This document shows, piece after piece, positions 24,619 to 32,660 of a stretch of 64,000 nt of DNA. This stretch comes from DATLMR01 sp035634255 (lineage in GTDB: Bacteria; Acidobacteriota; Blastocatellia; UBA7656): NCBI GenBank assembly GCA_035634255.1, contig DASQDI010000141.1, positions 17,224-81,223 on the forward strand. The letters run 5' to 3'. The notes under the pieces are model-generated. The model ran no database searches. It had not been told where the DNA came from and worked only from the letters and a program-made list of their open reading frames with translations. Within the stretch, counting starts at the first letter, position 1, and the number at the start of each line of letters is the position of its first letter. Position numbers and translations under genes: made by a program.

Positions 24619-24864
24619 ATGATAAAGACCATTCGAGTCGGCGACGTGGTCGGGTTCAGAACTTTTTCAAAGGCGATCCGTTATGGTGAGGTGACCGACC
24701 TGCTCATCCGCGGCGAGGGCGGGCGGCCTACCAGGAGAGACGAAATAAGCATAAGGCTCAAGCCCGATAATCAGGTCGTGATGGTCCAGAGGTGGCGAAT
24801 AGCCGAGCGTTACGATCAAAAAAAACTGGCCCCGGCCGGCGGGAGGCGTAGCGGCAAGCAGTGA
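24619..24864 (+). CDS. Hypothetical protein, 81 residues
   Basis: I do not recognise this small basic protein. It begins with a beta-rich part (IKTIRVGDVVGFRTFSKAIR), then LRLKPDNQV-like strands (SIRLKPDNQVVMVQRWRIAE), and ends in a flexible Lys/Arg tail. It has no signal peptide or membrane segment. GAAAGG six bases before the ATG at 24619 supports that start over the TTG at 24616. Its stop overlaps the GTG start of the next gene (GTGA at 24861-24864), so the two are translationally coupled. Confidence 0.65.
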   Translation: MIKTIRVGDVVGFRTFSKAIRYGEVTDLLIRGEGGRPTRRDEISIRLKPDNQVVMVQRWRIAERYDQKKLAPAGGRRSGKQ

Positions 24865-25646
24865 CCTTTAAACGTCTAAAATTTGTGATCCTCGCAACCT
24901 CGCTCGCGGCGGGTAGCGTCTGCGTTCCGGTTCGGATCGAAGCTCAGGCCAGAAAGAGCCGGGCCAGGAAAAGTCCGGCGGCGCAGGCCCCGGCCTACAC
25001 CCCGAAACAGCACGCGCAGGTGAAGGCGGAGATCATCAAGAAGGCCGAGGAGTACAAGCAGAACTTGATGGAAGTGATAGCCCTGCTTGAGCCCGAGGTG
25101 AAACGCGAATCCCTCGTCATAGAGAAGAAGAAGGCTCTGGTCGAGGTGGGGGCGGTCGCGAAGCAGGATGTAGAAAAGAGCGAGGCCGCCCTGGCTATTA
25201 CTCAGGCGAAGCTGGACGCGGCCCGGAAACAGATCGGGGACACCGACACCCTGATCGCGGAAGTGAGGGCCGAGGAGCAACTGGCGAAGATGCCCCCGGT
25301 GCCGGTCGGCGGTTACCGCACGACCTCGGCGCTCATCCGTTACAACGGCCCCTTCAAGTGGGCTCTGGCGGATGCGGCGCGCGTGCAGAGCTACTTCATT
25401 AGCAGCTTCGGGCGGCAGCTCCCGATAAGCGCGTACGGGCAGACGGCCGTGCACGACCGCATGGGGTTCGATCACAGCAACTCCATCGACGTTGCCGTGC
25501 ACCCCGACAGCGCGGAAGGCCGGATGCTCATGAATTACCTCCGCGGCGCGGGGATACCTTTCATCGCGTTCCGGCAGGCCGTCCCCGGCTCGGCCACCGG
25601 GGCGCACATTCACGTCGGCAACCCTTCCCGAAGAATCTTCAAATGA
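24861..25646 (+). CDS. Secreted coiled-coil protein with an M15-like peptidase domain
   Basis: This 261-residue exported protein has a signal peptide (about 1-28, with FVILATSLAAGSVCVP), a basic linker and a coiled coil of about 90 residues (AQVKAEIIKKAEEYKQNLME onward). The C-terminal domain holds HDRMGFDHSNSIDVAVHP and GAHIHVG. The spacing of His, Asp and His is like the zinc ligands of M15 D-Ala-D-Ala carboxypeptidases and endolysins, so it may cut peptidoglycan stem peptides in the periplasm. The GTG start overlaps the previous stop. Similarity is by motif only, and the domain could bind rather than cleave. Confidence 0.65.
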   Translation: MTFKRLKFVILATSLAAGSVCVPVRIEAQARKSRARKSPAAQAPAYTPKQHAQVKAEIIKKAEEYKQNLMEVIALLEPEVKRESLVIEKKKALVEVGAVAKQDVEKSEAALAITQAKLDAARKQIGDTDTLIAEVRAEEQLAKMPPVPVGGYRTTSALIRYNGPFKWALADAARVQSYFISSFGRQLPISAYGQTAVHDRMGFDHSNSIDVAVHPDSAEGRMLMNYLRGAGIPFIAFRQAVPGSATGAHIHVGNPSRRIFK

Positions 25647-25809
25647 TCGAGCCGTCTGTGTTATCCTCTCGTCGCTTGGCTCTGCTCTCATCGGTAATGG
25701 TAAAATTCGCGCGGCCCATGCGGACCGGACCAGGCCGGTCAGAAATGAAAAAGCTCTCGCGTCCTGGCGGCGTTATTTTTGGGTAAAGGGGTTTACACAC
25801 AGATCGATC

Positions 25810-26259
25810 ATGAATGTTGGCACCGAATGGTTGATTGACGCACAGGGTTGTTCGGGCGACCTCCTTGGGGACATGGCCGCCATGAACCGCGTATGCGAGC
25901 GGATCATAGCCGACCTCGACCTTCACGTGGTCGGTCAGGGAGTGTGGCACGTCTTCCCATCGCCCGGCGGAATAACCGGCTTCTACCTGCTGACCGAATC
26001 TCACCTCGCATGTCACACCTACCCGGAGACGGGCATCGCGACGTTCAACCTCTATTGCTGCCGCCCCCGCCCCGTCTGGCCGTGGCGGGAGATGCTCACG
26101 GAGATGCTCGGCGCTCGCCTCGTGTCGGTCAGGTCCGCGAGCCGCGGCCCCGTCGCCGGTGAAGAGGCCGGTGAAGCCGCGGAGCCTTTGCCCGCTCCTT
26201 CTTTGAACCCGGCGGTGTTGAACCAGACGACCGCCGCGGGAGAGGTGAGCGAACGGTGA
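25810..26259 (+). CDS. speD: S-adenosylmethionine decarboxylase-like proenzyme
   Basis: This 149-residue protein matches the class 1b AdoMet decarboxylase: cleavage at Glu63-Ser64 in LTESHLACHTYPE (the Ser becomes the pyruvoyl group), His69, and a Cys pair at 83-84 where the catalytic Cys is expected. It would make decarboxylated AdoMet, the aminopropyl donor. An extra C-terminal tail of about 35 residues, rich in Glu, Ala and Pro, is unusual. Its stop overlaps the GTG of the DUF4178 gene (26256-26259), and a spermidine-synthase-like gene lies downstream, so it should feed that enzyme. The divergent N terminus (MNVGTEWLIDAQGCSGDLL) makes a specialised paralogue likely. Confidence 0.85.
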   Translation: MNVGTEWLIDAQGCSGDLLGDMAAMNRVCERIIADLDLHVVGQGVWHVFPSPGGITGFYLLTESHLACHTYPETGIATFNLYCCRPRPVWPWREMLTEMLGARLVSVRSASRGPVAGEEAGEAAEPLPAPSLNPAVLNQTTAAGEVSER

Positions 26260-28217
26260 GTCCTATCGAGGCATCCTGCCCCGCGTGCGGCGCGGTGATC
26301 ACTTTCAAGACCGGCTCGTCTGTCGTCGTCATATGCGACTTCTGCCACTCGGCGGTCGCGCGCGGAGACCGCAAGCTCGAAGACCTCGGCAAGGTCGCGG
26401 AGCTCGTCGAGACGGGCTCCCCTCTTCAGGTCGGGCTCAGAGGCTCTTACCGGGGGGTGCCATTCGAACTGACGGGCCGCGCGCAGCTCGAACACGAAGC
26501 GGGCGGGATATGGGACGAGTGGTACGCGGCCTTCGCGGACGGCCGCTGGGGGTGGCTCGCCGAAGCGCAGGGCCGGTTCTATCTCACGTTTCAAAAGCCC
26601 CTGTCGGATCAAACCCTGATCGCCCCCTTCCAATATCTTGAGCTCGGCCAGCCCGTCCCCTCGGTCTCGGGCGCGGCACCTCTGGTGGTCGCGGAAAAAG
26701 GGACCGCGACCGCGCTCGGGGCCAGGGGCGAGATCCCCTACCGGCTCGTGCCGGGAGAGCAGTATGCGTACGCGGACCTCTCCGGCCCTCGGGGCGAATT
26801 CGCGACCATCGATTATGGGGAAGAGCAGCCCGCGATCTTCGTCGGGCAGGAGGCCACGCTCGCGGAGCTTGGCATATCGCCGTCGGCGCCGACGCCGGAG
26901 CGGGAGGCGCGGCGCGTCTCGGCCGTGCAGCTCTCATGCCCGCAGTGCGCGGGGCCTCTGGAACTGCGCGCGCCTGATAAGACCGAGCGGGTCACCTGCC
27001 CGAATTGCGGCTCGCTCCTCGATGTCAATCAGGGCCGCCTGAAATTTCTCAAGTCCCTTAACCCCGCGAAGGTCATCCCCATAATCCCGCTCGGGTCGGT
27101 CGGCGAATTCGATTCGGTAAAGCTGACCGTCATCGGCTTCATGCAGCGCAGCGTCGAGTTTTCAGGCGTGCGCTACTACTGGGAAGAGTACCTGCTCTAC
27201 AACCCTCAGGTCGGCTTCCGCTGGCTCGTCCGCAGCGACGACCACTGGAATTTCGTCGAGCCCCTGCCGCCCGGAGCGGTGCTCGATCAGGGGCGCACCA
27301 TTGTTTACGACGGGAAGAGGTTCAAGCTCTACCAGGACGCGACGGCCCGCGTCGAGCACGTCCTTGGGGAGTTCTACTGGAGGGTGTCGGTGGGAGAGCA
27401 GGTGCAGGCGTGGGATTATATTCGACCTCCGATGATGCTCTCTAAAGAGATTTCGGGTTATGTGGGAGAGCCGAAGAAGGGCTCGCGAAAGACCCCCCCG
27501 AGCGTCAAAGGGGGCGAGATCAACTGGTCCCTCGGGACGTACGTCAAGCGCAGGCAGATCGAAAAGAGGTTCGGCCTCAAAGGCCTGCCCGACCCCTCGA
27601 CCGTGGGGCCGAACCAGCCTTTCACCAACAAGGCGATCTATAAATACTGGGCGTTCCTTCTCGTCGCGACTCTGGTGTTCGGGATAGCGGTCATGGCCAT
27701 GGGCGAGCGCCGGAAGGTCTTCGAATCGACCTACACGTTGCAGCCTTTGAAGAGCGCGGATGATTCGCAGGTAATATTCGCCGACCCGTTCGAGCTTAAG
27801 GACGGCCAGAACATCAAGATCACCGCCACGTCGAACGTGGACAATTCGTGGCTGTACGTCGAGGGCGATCTGATCGAGGAATCGACCGGGCTGGTGCAGG
27901 CGTTTTCGGCGCCCATCGAGTACTACCACGGCTCGGATTCGGACGGATCGTGGAGCGAGGGGGGCCAGTCGACGGACGTGCACCTGTCGGCCCTGCCCTC
28001 GGGGAAGTACGCCCTGAGGCTCGAAGCGGGCTGGGAGAAATGGCAGGGGCCGGCCGTGCTTTCGGTGCGCGTGGAGCAGGGCGTCCCGCGCGTCGCACAT
28101 TTAATGCTCGCGCTCGTCCTCATCTCCGTCGTCCCGCTCATAGTCGGCATATACCATTTCTCTTTCGAGCAGAAGCGGTGGAAGGACAGCGACTACAGCC
28201 CATACGGCTCGGGCTGA
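26256..28217 (+). CDS. DUF4178 zinc-ribbon membrane protein
   Basis: The 653-residue protein begins with a zinc ribbon (CPACGAVITF...CDFCH, residues 8-30). DUF4178-like beta-rich regions follow at about 45-200 and 275-400 (for example FSGVRYYWEEYLLYNPQVGF). A second zinc ribbon (CPQCAGPLEL...CPNCGS) is at about 228-253. Two membrane helices are visible, about 468-486 (AFLLVATLVFGIAVMAMG) and near the C terminus (LMLALVLISVVPLIVGIYHF), with an extracytoplasmic beta domain between them. DUF4178 proteins are conserved neighbours of membrane-fused spermidine-synthase-like genes. The GTG start is in the stop of speD, so the two are coupled. The biochemical role is unknown. Confidence 0.8.
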   Translation: MSPIEASCPACGAVITFKTGSSVVVICDFCHSAVARGDRKLEDLGKVAELVETGSPLQVGLRGSYRGVPFELTGRAQLEHEAGGIWDEWYAAFADGRWGWLAEAQGRFYLTFQKPLSDQTLIAPFQYLELGQPVPSVSGAAPLVVAEKGTATALGARGEIPYRLVPGEQYAYADLSGPRGEFATIDYGEEQPAIFVGQEATLAELGISPSAPTPEREARRVSAVQLSCPQCAGPLELRAPDKTERVTCPNCGSLLDVNQGRLKFLKSLNPAKVIPIIPLGSVGEFDSVKLTVIGFMQRSVEFSGVRYYWEEYLLYNPQVGFRWLVRSDDHWNFVEPLPPGAVLDQGRTIVYDGKRFKLYQDATARVEHVLGEFYWRVSVGEQVQAWDYIRPPMMLSKEISGYVGEPKKGSRKTPPSVKGGEINWSLGTYVKRRQIEKRFGLKGLPDPSTVGPNQPFTNKAIYKYWAFLLVATLVFGIAVMAMGERRKVFESTYTLQPLKSADDSQVIFADPFELKDGQNIKITATSNVDNSWLYVEGDLIEESTGLVQAFSAPIEYYHGSDSDGSWSEGGQSTDVHLSALPSGKYALRLEAGWEKWQGPAVLSVRVEQGVPRVAHLMLALVLISVVPLIVGIYHFSFEQKRWKDSDYSPYGSG

Positions 28218-28239
28218 AAATGGCCGTGGGAGCCATTTT
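28217..28239 (+). terminator. Small hairpin after the DUF4178 gene
   Basis: AAAATGGC (28217-28224) pairs with GCCATTTT (28232-28239) around a 7-base loop, starting at the stop codon. It may attenuate transcription into the three downstream genes. Confidence 0.4.
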
Positions 28240-28297
28240 GACGAAACGCATGGTTTGAGACTCGGCCTGATCGATCAAGGCCAAAAGGAGGAGATCG

Positions 28298-28480
28298 GTG
28301 CTAAGTAAAATCTACCTGCTCATCGGGATCGCCGTGCTGGCGGTCTACGGGATTGTGGCTTTCAGGGGCATGGAGTTCGGTGACCCGCAAAGGCAGAGGG
28401 TGCCCGCGGACGTGCGCGAGTCGCCGGGCGGGTACCGCTCGTTCCACTTCTGGCATACAGGCTTTCGAGGAGGGAAATGA
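28298..28480 (+). CDS. Small single-pass membrane protein (60 residues)
   Basis: The 60-residue protein has one N-terminal membrane helix (KIYLLIGIAVLAVYGIVAF) and a short polar tail (PADVRESPGGYRSFHFWHTG). The GTG start at 28298 has AGGAGG six bases before it, and its stop overlaps the ATG of the DUF350 gene (ATGA, 28477-28480). The strong ribosome site and the coupling show it is a real gene of this cluster, probably a membrane component next to DUF350 and the synthase. No function is known to me. Confidence 0.75.
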   Translation: MLSKIYLLIGIAVLAVYGIVAFRGMEFGDPQRQRVPADVRESPGGYRSFHFWHTGFRGGK

Positions 28481-28758
28481 TGCTCATAAATCAATTCACC
28501 GGGCTTGCAGGCTTTCTCACGCCCCCCGTCGCGATCTTCGTGCCGATGGATCAGCTTGTAAACCTGATAATCCAGACCCTGATCTTCACGACAATCGGGC
28601 TGATCCTTTTCGCGCTCGCCTTCTGGATCGTGGACAGGGTGCTGCCGTTCTCGCTGCGCAAAGAGCTCGAAGAAGACCACAACACGGCGATTGCCATAGT
28701 GCTGGCCTCCATAATCATCGGCATCGCCCTCATCGTCGCGGCGGCAATCACCGGGTAG
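28477..28758 (+). CDS. DUF350 membrane protein
   Basis: The 93-residue protein has two membrane helices (FTTIGLILFALAFWIVDRVL and TAIAIVLASIIIGIALIVAA) joined by the conserved charged loop SLRKELEEDHN, the DUF350 hallmark. DUF350 genes are repeatedly linked to membrane-fused spermidine-synthase-like genes and to DUF4178, exactly as here, which suggests one membrane complex. Its start lies in the previous stop, and 20 bases separate it from the synthase gene. There is a single DUF350 unit, not the doubled form. Confidence 0.88.
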   Translation: MMLINQFTGLAGFLTPPVAIFVPMDQLVNLIIQTLIFTTIGLILFALAFWIVDRVLPFSLRKELEEDHNTAIAIVLASIIIGIALIVAAAITG

Positions 28759-28778
28759 TCCGGCTTATAGTTTCTTAA

Positions 28779-30281
28779 ATGAACCGGACCCCCATACTTT
28801 TCCTGAACGTCCTGATAATAGCCACCTGCGGGCTCGTTTACGAACTGCTCGCCGCCACGCTCGCGAGCTACGTGCTCGGCGATTCCGTCACCCAGTTTTC
28901 ACTCATAATCGGGATCTACCTCTCCGCGATGGGGGCGGGCGCGTGGCTCTCCCGGTTCATCGACTCGGCCCTGGCCCGCCGGTTCATCGAGGTCGAGGTG
29001 GCCGTGGCGCTGCTCGGGGGGCTGTCCGCCCCTCTGCTCTTTCTGACCTTCGCGCGCTTCAGCCACTTTCAGGTCGTCCTTTACCTCCTGGTCTTCGGGA
29101 TCGGGGCGCTCGTCGGGCTCGAAATCCCCCTGCTGATGCGAATACTCAAAGACCAGCTCGACTTCAAGGAGATAGTGTCGCGCGTGCTCGCGTTCGACTA
29201 CGTCGGGGCGTTGATCGCCTCCTTGCTCTTCCCCCTGTTTTTCGTGCCGAGCCTTGGGCTTGTGCGGACCTCCCTGGTCATAGGCCTATTCAACGCGGGC
29301 GTCGGCCTCTGGGGGACATGGCTGATGCGCCCGATCATCAAAGGGCAGGTTGCGGGGTTGCGCGGCCGCGCGGTGCTCGTCATCGCGCTGCTTCTGATCT
29401 GCATCATCAAGGCCGACCGGCTCACGTCTCTCGCCGAAGACGAGATGTTTTCGGACGAGATAGTCTATTCGCACACCTCGCACTACCAGCGGATCATAGT
29501 GACGAGGGGCCGCGCGGGCTTCCAACTCTTCCTCAACGGCCACCTGCAATTCAGCTCGGCCGACGAGTACCGGTACCACGAAGCCCTCGTGCACCCGGCC
29601 ATGACGGTTGCGGGCTCGCCCCGGCGCGTGCTCGTGCTCGGGGGGGGCGACGGGCTCGCGGTCAGGGAGATACTCCGTTACCCCTCGGTCGAATCGGTGA
29701 CGCTCGTGGACCTCGACCCCGACATGACTAGACTGTCCGCGGCCTTCCCGCCGCTCGCGGAACTGAACGGGCGCTCGCTCGCGGACCCGCGCGTGCGCGT
29801 CATTAACGCCGACGCGATGATCTGGCTCGAAGACGAGGTGGAGCCGTTCGATGTCGCGATAATCGACTTCCCGGACCCGAACACGTTCGGGCTCGGGAAG
29901 CTCTACACGACCCGTTTCTACAGGATGCTCAAACAGCGCCTGACCCCCGACGCGGCGGTCTCGGTGCAGAGCACGTCGCCGCTCTTTGCGCGCACCTCTT
30001 ACTGGTGCATCATGAAGACCATCGAGGCCGCGGGCTTTTCGGTCCGGCCGTATCAGGCGGCCGTGCCTTCGTTCGGAGTCTGGGGGTTCGCGCTCGCGAG
30101 CCCCAGGCCGTTCGAGCCGCCCGCGCACGCGCCGCCCGGCCTGCGCTTCCTCGACGACCGGACCATAGCCGCACTCTTCGTGCTGCCGGTCGACCTCGGC
30201 CCCGTGCCGGTCGAGATCAATCGCCTGGACAATCAGGTCCTGGTGCGGTACTACGAATCGGAATGGAAGCGTTATGAGTAA
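28779..30281 (+). CDS. Membrane-fused spermidine-synthase-like aminopropyltransferase
   Basis: The 500-residue protein has an N-terminal domain of about seven membrane helices (GLVYELLAATLASYVLGDSV onward, to about 215) fused to an aminopropyltransferase domain (about 220-460). The nucleotide pocket motif LVLGGGDGLAVREILRYP, the acidic ESVTLVDLDPDMT, the DAMIWL turn and the catalytic IIDFPDPNTFGLGKLYT are all present. This could transfer an aminopropyl group from decarboxylated AdoMet (made by the speD-like enzyme) to a membrane-linked or periplasmic-side acceptor. The canonical loop DSTDPxGP is changed to DFPDPNTFG, so the acceptor may not be putrescine. It is the last of the tightly coupled genes. 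Confidence 0.88.
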   Translation: MNRTPILFLNVLIIATCGLVYELLAATLASYVLGDSVTQFSLIIGIYLSAMGAGAWLSRFIDSALARRFIEVEVAVALLGGLSAPLLFLTFARFSHFQVVLYLLVFGIGALVGLEIPLLMRILKDQLDFKEIVSRVLAFDYVGALIASLLFPLFFVPSLGLVRTSLVIGLFNAGVGLWGTWLMRPIIKGQVAGLRGRAVLVIALLLICIIKADRLTSLAEDEMFSDEIVYSHTSHYQRIIVTRGRAGFQLFLNGHLQFSSADEYRYHEALVHPAMTVAGSPRRVLVLGGGDGLAVREILRYPSVESVTLVDLDPDMTRLSAAFPPLAELNGRSLADPRVRVINADAMIWLEDEVEPFDVAIIDFPDPNTFGLGKLYTTRFYRMLKQRLTPDAAVSVQSTSPLFARTSYWCIMKTIEAAGFSVRPYQAAVPSFGVWGFALASPRPFEPPAHAPPGLRFLDDRTIAALFVLPVDLGPVPVEINRLDNQVLVRYYESEWKRYE

Positions 30282-30371
30282 ATATTCTTCATTCGCCTGA
30301 AGCGATGCGGGCAACTCTCACGCCCTCTCAGGATTCTTTAAATAAAATCCGCCGCGAATGAAAGGAGAATT

Positions 30372-30989
30372 ATGCGTAAACCGACTTTGAAATTCCTGAC
30401 CTCTCTTGTCGTCGCAACCCTGTGCTCGCCGGGGCTGGCGCTCGGCCTGAGCCAGGGGCAGCAGGGGGGGCCGGCCGACGAGGCTTATGAGTACCGTTTG
30501 CTTGCGACCAACAAGACCTCGACCATGCAGAAGGAGATGAACGAGGCGGCCGCCGCGGGGTTTAGGTTCGGGGGCGTGATGGGGGGCGAGACGGCCTTCG
30601 GGGGCAAGGAAGTCGTCGTCACGATGGTCAAAGAGAAGGGGCCGGAAAGCGCCGGGCGCTTTCAGTACCGTTTGCTCGCCACCAACAAGACTTCGACCAT
30701 GCAGAAGGAGCTGCAACAGGCGGGCGACGAGGGGTTCGAGTATAAAGGGCAGACCGTATTTTCGACCACCTTCGGGGGCAAGGAAGTCGTCGTCATCCTC
30801 GAACGCGACCGCGACGAGAGGGCCAGAGCCTATGACTACAAGCTCCTAGCGACGAGCAAGACTTCGACCATGCAGAAGGAGCTGTCGGAGGCCGGGCGGC
30901 AGGGCTATTCTTTCGTCGGGGTGACGGTCGCCGAGACGGCGTTCGGGGGCAAGGAGGTCGTCTCGATCCTTCGCAGGCCGAAGCTGTGA
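30372..30989 (+). CDS. Secreted protein with three tandem 55-residue repeats
   Basis: The 205-residue protein has a signal peptide (KFLTSLVVATLCSPGLALG) and then three near-identical repeats. Each starts YxYxLLATxKTSTMQKE, continues through an Ala/Gly-rich helix with a conserved Gly-Phe/Tyr, and ends TxFGGKEVVxxL. Repeats begin near residues 40, 97 and 155. They probably form small alpha/beta units exported to the periplasm. The repeat sequence is one I do not recognise with a function. AAAGGAG precedes the ATG. It lies between the synthase and the flavin oxidoreductase genes, so a role in the same process is likely but unproven. Confidence 0.8.
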   Translation: MRKPTLKFLTSLVVATLCSPGLALGLSQGQQGGPADEAYEYRLLATNKTSTMQKEMNEAAAAGFRFGGVMGGETAFGGKEVVVTMVKEKGPESAGRFQYRLLATNKTSTMQKELQQAGDEGFEYKGQTVFSTTFGGKEVVVILERDRDERARAYDYKLLATSKTSTMQKELSEAGRQGYSFVGVTVAETAFGGKEVVSILRRPKL

Positions 30990-31014
30990 CGGATTTATAA
31001 AACGACGAGCCATC

Positions 31015-32643
31015 GTGGAGAGAAGAGAAGGCCCGCACAACTTAACCCGGCGCGAGCTGCTCGCGGCATTCCTCGGGCTGCCCGCCGCGCTATCGGCGTG
31101 CCGCTCGCGTGAGCTTCCGCCCCTGCCCTCGGGAGAGATCGTCGGCGCGTCCGACGAGATCGGCCACCGCCTGCGGGAGCGCGCGAACGTCGCCCCCCCC
31201 GCGGACCGGTGGGAGCGGAAGAAAGTGGTCATCGTGGGCGGCGGCATCGCGGGCCTTTCCGCCGCGTGGAGCCTGCTCAGGTCGGGCTTCGACGACTTCG
31301 TGCTGATCGAGCTTGAGCGCGAGCCCGGCGGCAGCTCGCGCAGCGGGAAGTCGCCTCTCATCTCGTACCCGTGGGGCGCGCACTACCTCCCGGTCCCGAT
31401 GAAGGAGAACCGCGAGCTCCTCTCCCTGCTCGACGAGATGGGCATACTCGAAGGCCGCCTCGATGACGGGGAGCCCGTGGTCGCGGAGCAGTTCCTGTGT
31501 CGCGACCCCGAAGAGCGGATATATTACCGGGGGCGATGGTACGAGGGGCTCTACCTGCGCGCGGGCGCGAGCCCGGAAGACCTCGCGCAGCTTGACGCCT
31601 TCAACCGGGAGGTGGACTCGTGGGCCGCATGGCGCGACGGCTCGGGCCGCCGGGCGTTCACGATACCCGTGGAGAGGTGCTCGGACGACGCGGAGGTGAC
31701 GGCGCTCGATAAGATTTCGATGTCTAAGTGGCTTCAGGACCGGGGGCTCAATTCCCCCCGGCTCCGCTGGGTCGTCGATTACGGGTGCCGGGACGATTAC
31801 GGCCTGACGGTCGAGCAGACGAGCGCGTGGGCCGGCTTATTCTACTTCGCTTCGCGGTTGAAAAAGCCCGGAGACGAAGCGCAGTCCCTTATAACCTGGC
31901 CCGAGGGCAACGGGCGGCTCGTAGATCATCTCTACCGCGCGGCTCAGTCCAGAGTGCGGTTGGGGCTCGCGGCGGTCGAGCTCATCCCCTCGGGCTCCGG
32001 CAAAGGGGTGGACGTGGTCGCGCTCGACGCGGACCGCTCGGCCTTCGGCTTCCACGCCGACCGCGTCATCTTCGCCGCCCCGCATTTCCTGACCCCGTAC
32101 CTGATCCGCACGTACAGGGAGCAAGCGCCTCCGCACGTGGGGCAGTTCGAGTACGGCGCGTGGATGGTGGCGAATCTCTTTCTGAAGGACCGGCCACAAA
32201 GCAGGGGGTTCCCTCTCGCGTGGGACAACGTGATCTACGAGAGCCCCTCGCTCGGGTACGTGGTCGCCACGCACCAGCGCGGCCTCGACCGCGGGCCGAC
32301 GGTCTTCACGTACTATTACCCGCTTTGCGACGACGACCCGAAGCAGGCCCGCGCCCGCCTGCTCGGCACGGGCTGGGCGGGCTGGGCGGAGGTCGTGCTG
32401 TCGGACCTGAATCGCGCGCACCCGGACATACGCTCGGTGGTCGAGCGGATGGACGTGATGCGCTGGGGGCATGCGATGATAAGGCCGCGCACCGGTTTCA
32501 TCTGGGGCGGGGCGAGGCGCGCGGCCTCCGAGCCTTACCGCGGGATTCACTTCGCGCACTCGGACCTGAGCGGGGTCGCTCTTTTCGAAGAGGCTTTTTA
32601 CCACGGCATACGGGCGGCGAATGAAGTCATGGCAATCGGATAA
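31015..32643 (+). CDS. Exported FAD-dependent amine-oxidase-like oxidoreductase
   Basis: The 542-residue protein has a Tat-like motif (LTRRELLAAFLGLPAALSAC) that ends in a lipobox-like Cys, so it may be a Tat-exported lipoprotein. The FAD-binding Rossmann motif KKVVIVGGGIAGLSAAWSLL is near residues 70-88, with a second signature LIELEREPGGSSRSG. The rest is amine-oxidase-like, including a C-terminal FAD motif (SEPYRGIHFAHSDLSGVALF). It probably oxidises an amine or alcohol at the outer face of the membrane. The start is GTG at 31015 with a poor ribosome site. It follows the repeat protein by 25 bases. Because of the neighbours, a polyamine-derived product is an attractive substrate, but this is inference. 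Confidence 0.8.
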   Translation: MERREGPHNLTRRELLAAFLGLPAALSACRSRELPPLPSGEIVGASDEIGHRLRERANVAPPADRWERKKVVIVGGGIAGLSAAWSLLRSGFDDFVLIELEREPGGSSRSGKSPLISYPWGAHYLPVPMKENRELLSLLDEMGILEGRLDDGEPVVAEQFLCRDPEERIYYRGRWYEGLYLRAGASPEDLAQLDAFNREVDSWAAWRDGSGRRAFTIPVERCSDDAEVTALDKISMSKWLQDRGLNSPRLRWVVDYGCRDDYGLTVEQTSAWAGLFYFASRLKKPGDEAQSLITWPEGNGRLVDHLYRAAQSRVRLGLAAVELIPSGSGKGVDVVALDADRSAFGFHADRVIFAAPHFLTPYLIRTYREQAPPHVGQFEYGAWMVANLFLKDRPQSRGFPLAWDNVIYESPSLGYVVATHQRGLDRGPTVFTYYYPLCDDDPKQARARLLGTGWAGWAEVVLSDLNRAHPDIRSVVERMDVMRWGHAMIRPRTGFIWGGARRAASEPYRGIHFAHSDLSGVALFEEAFYHGIRAANEVMAIG

Positions 32644-32660
32644 GCGGGTGAACGATCAGC

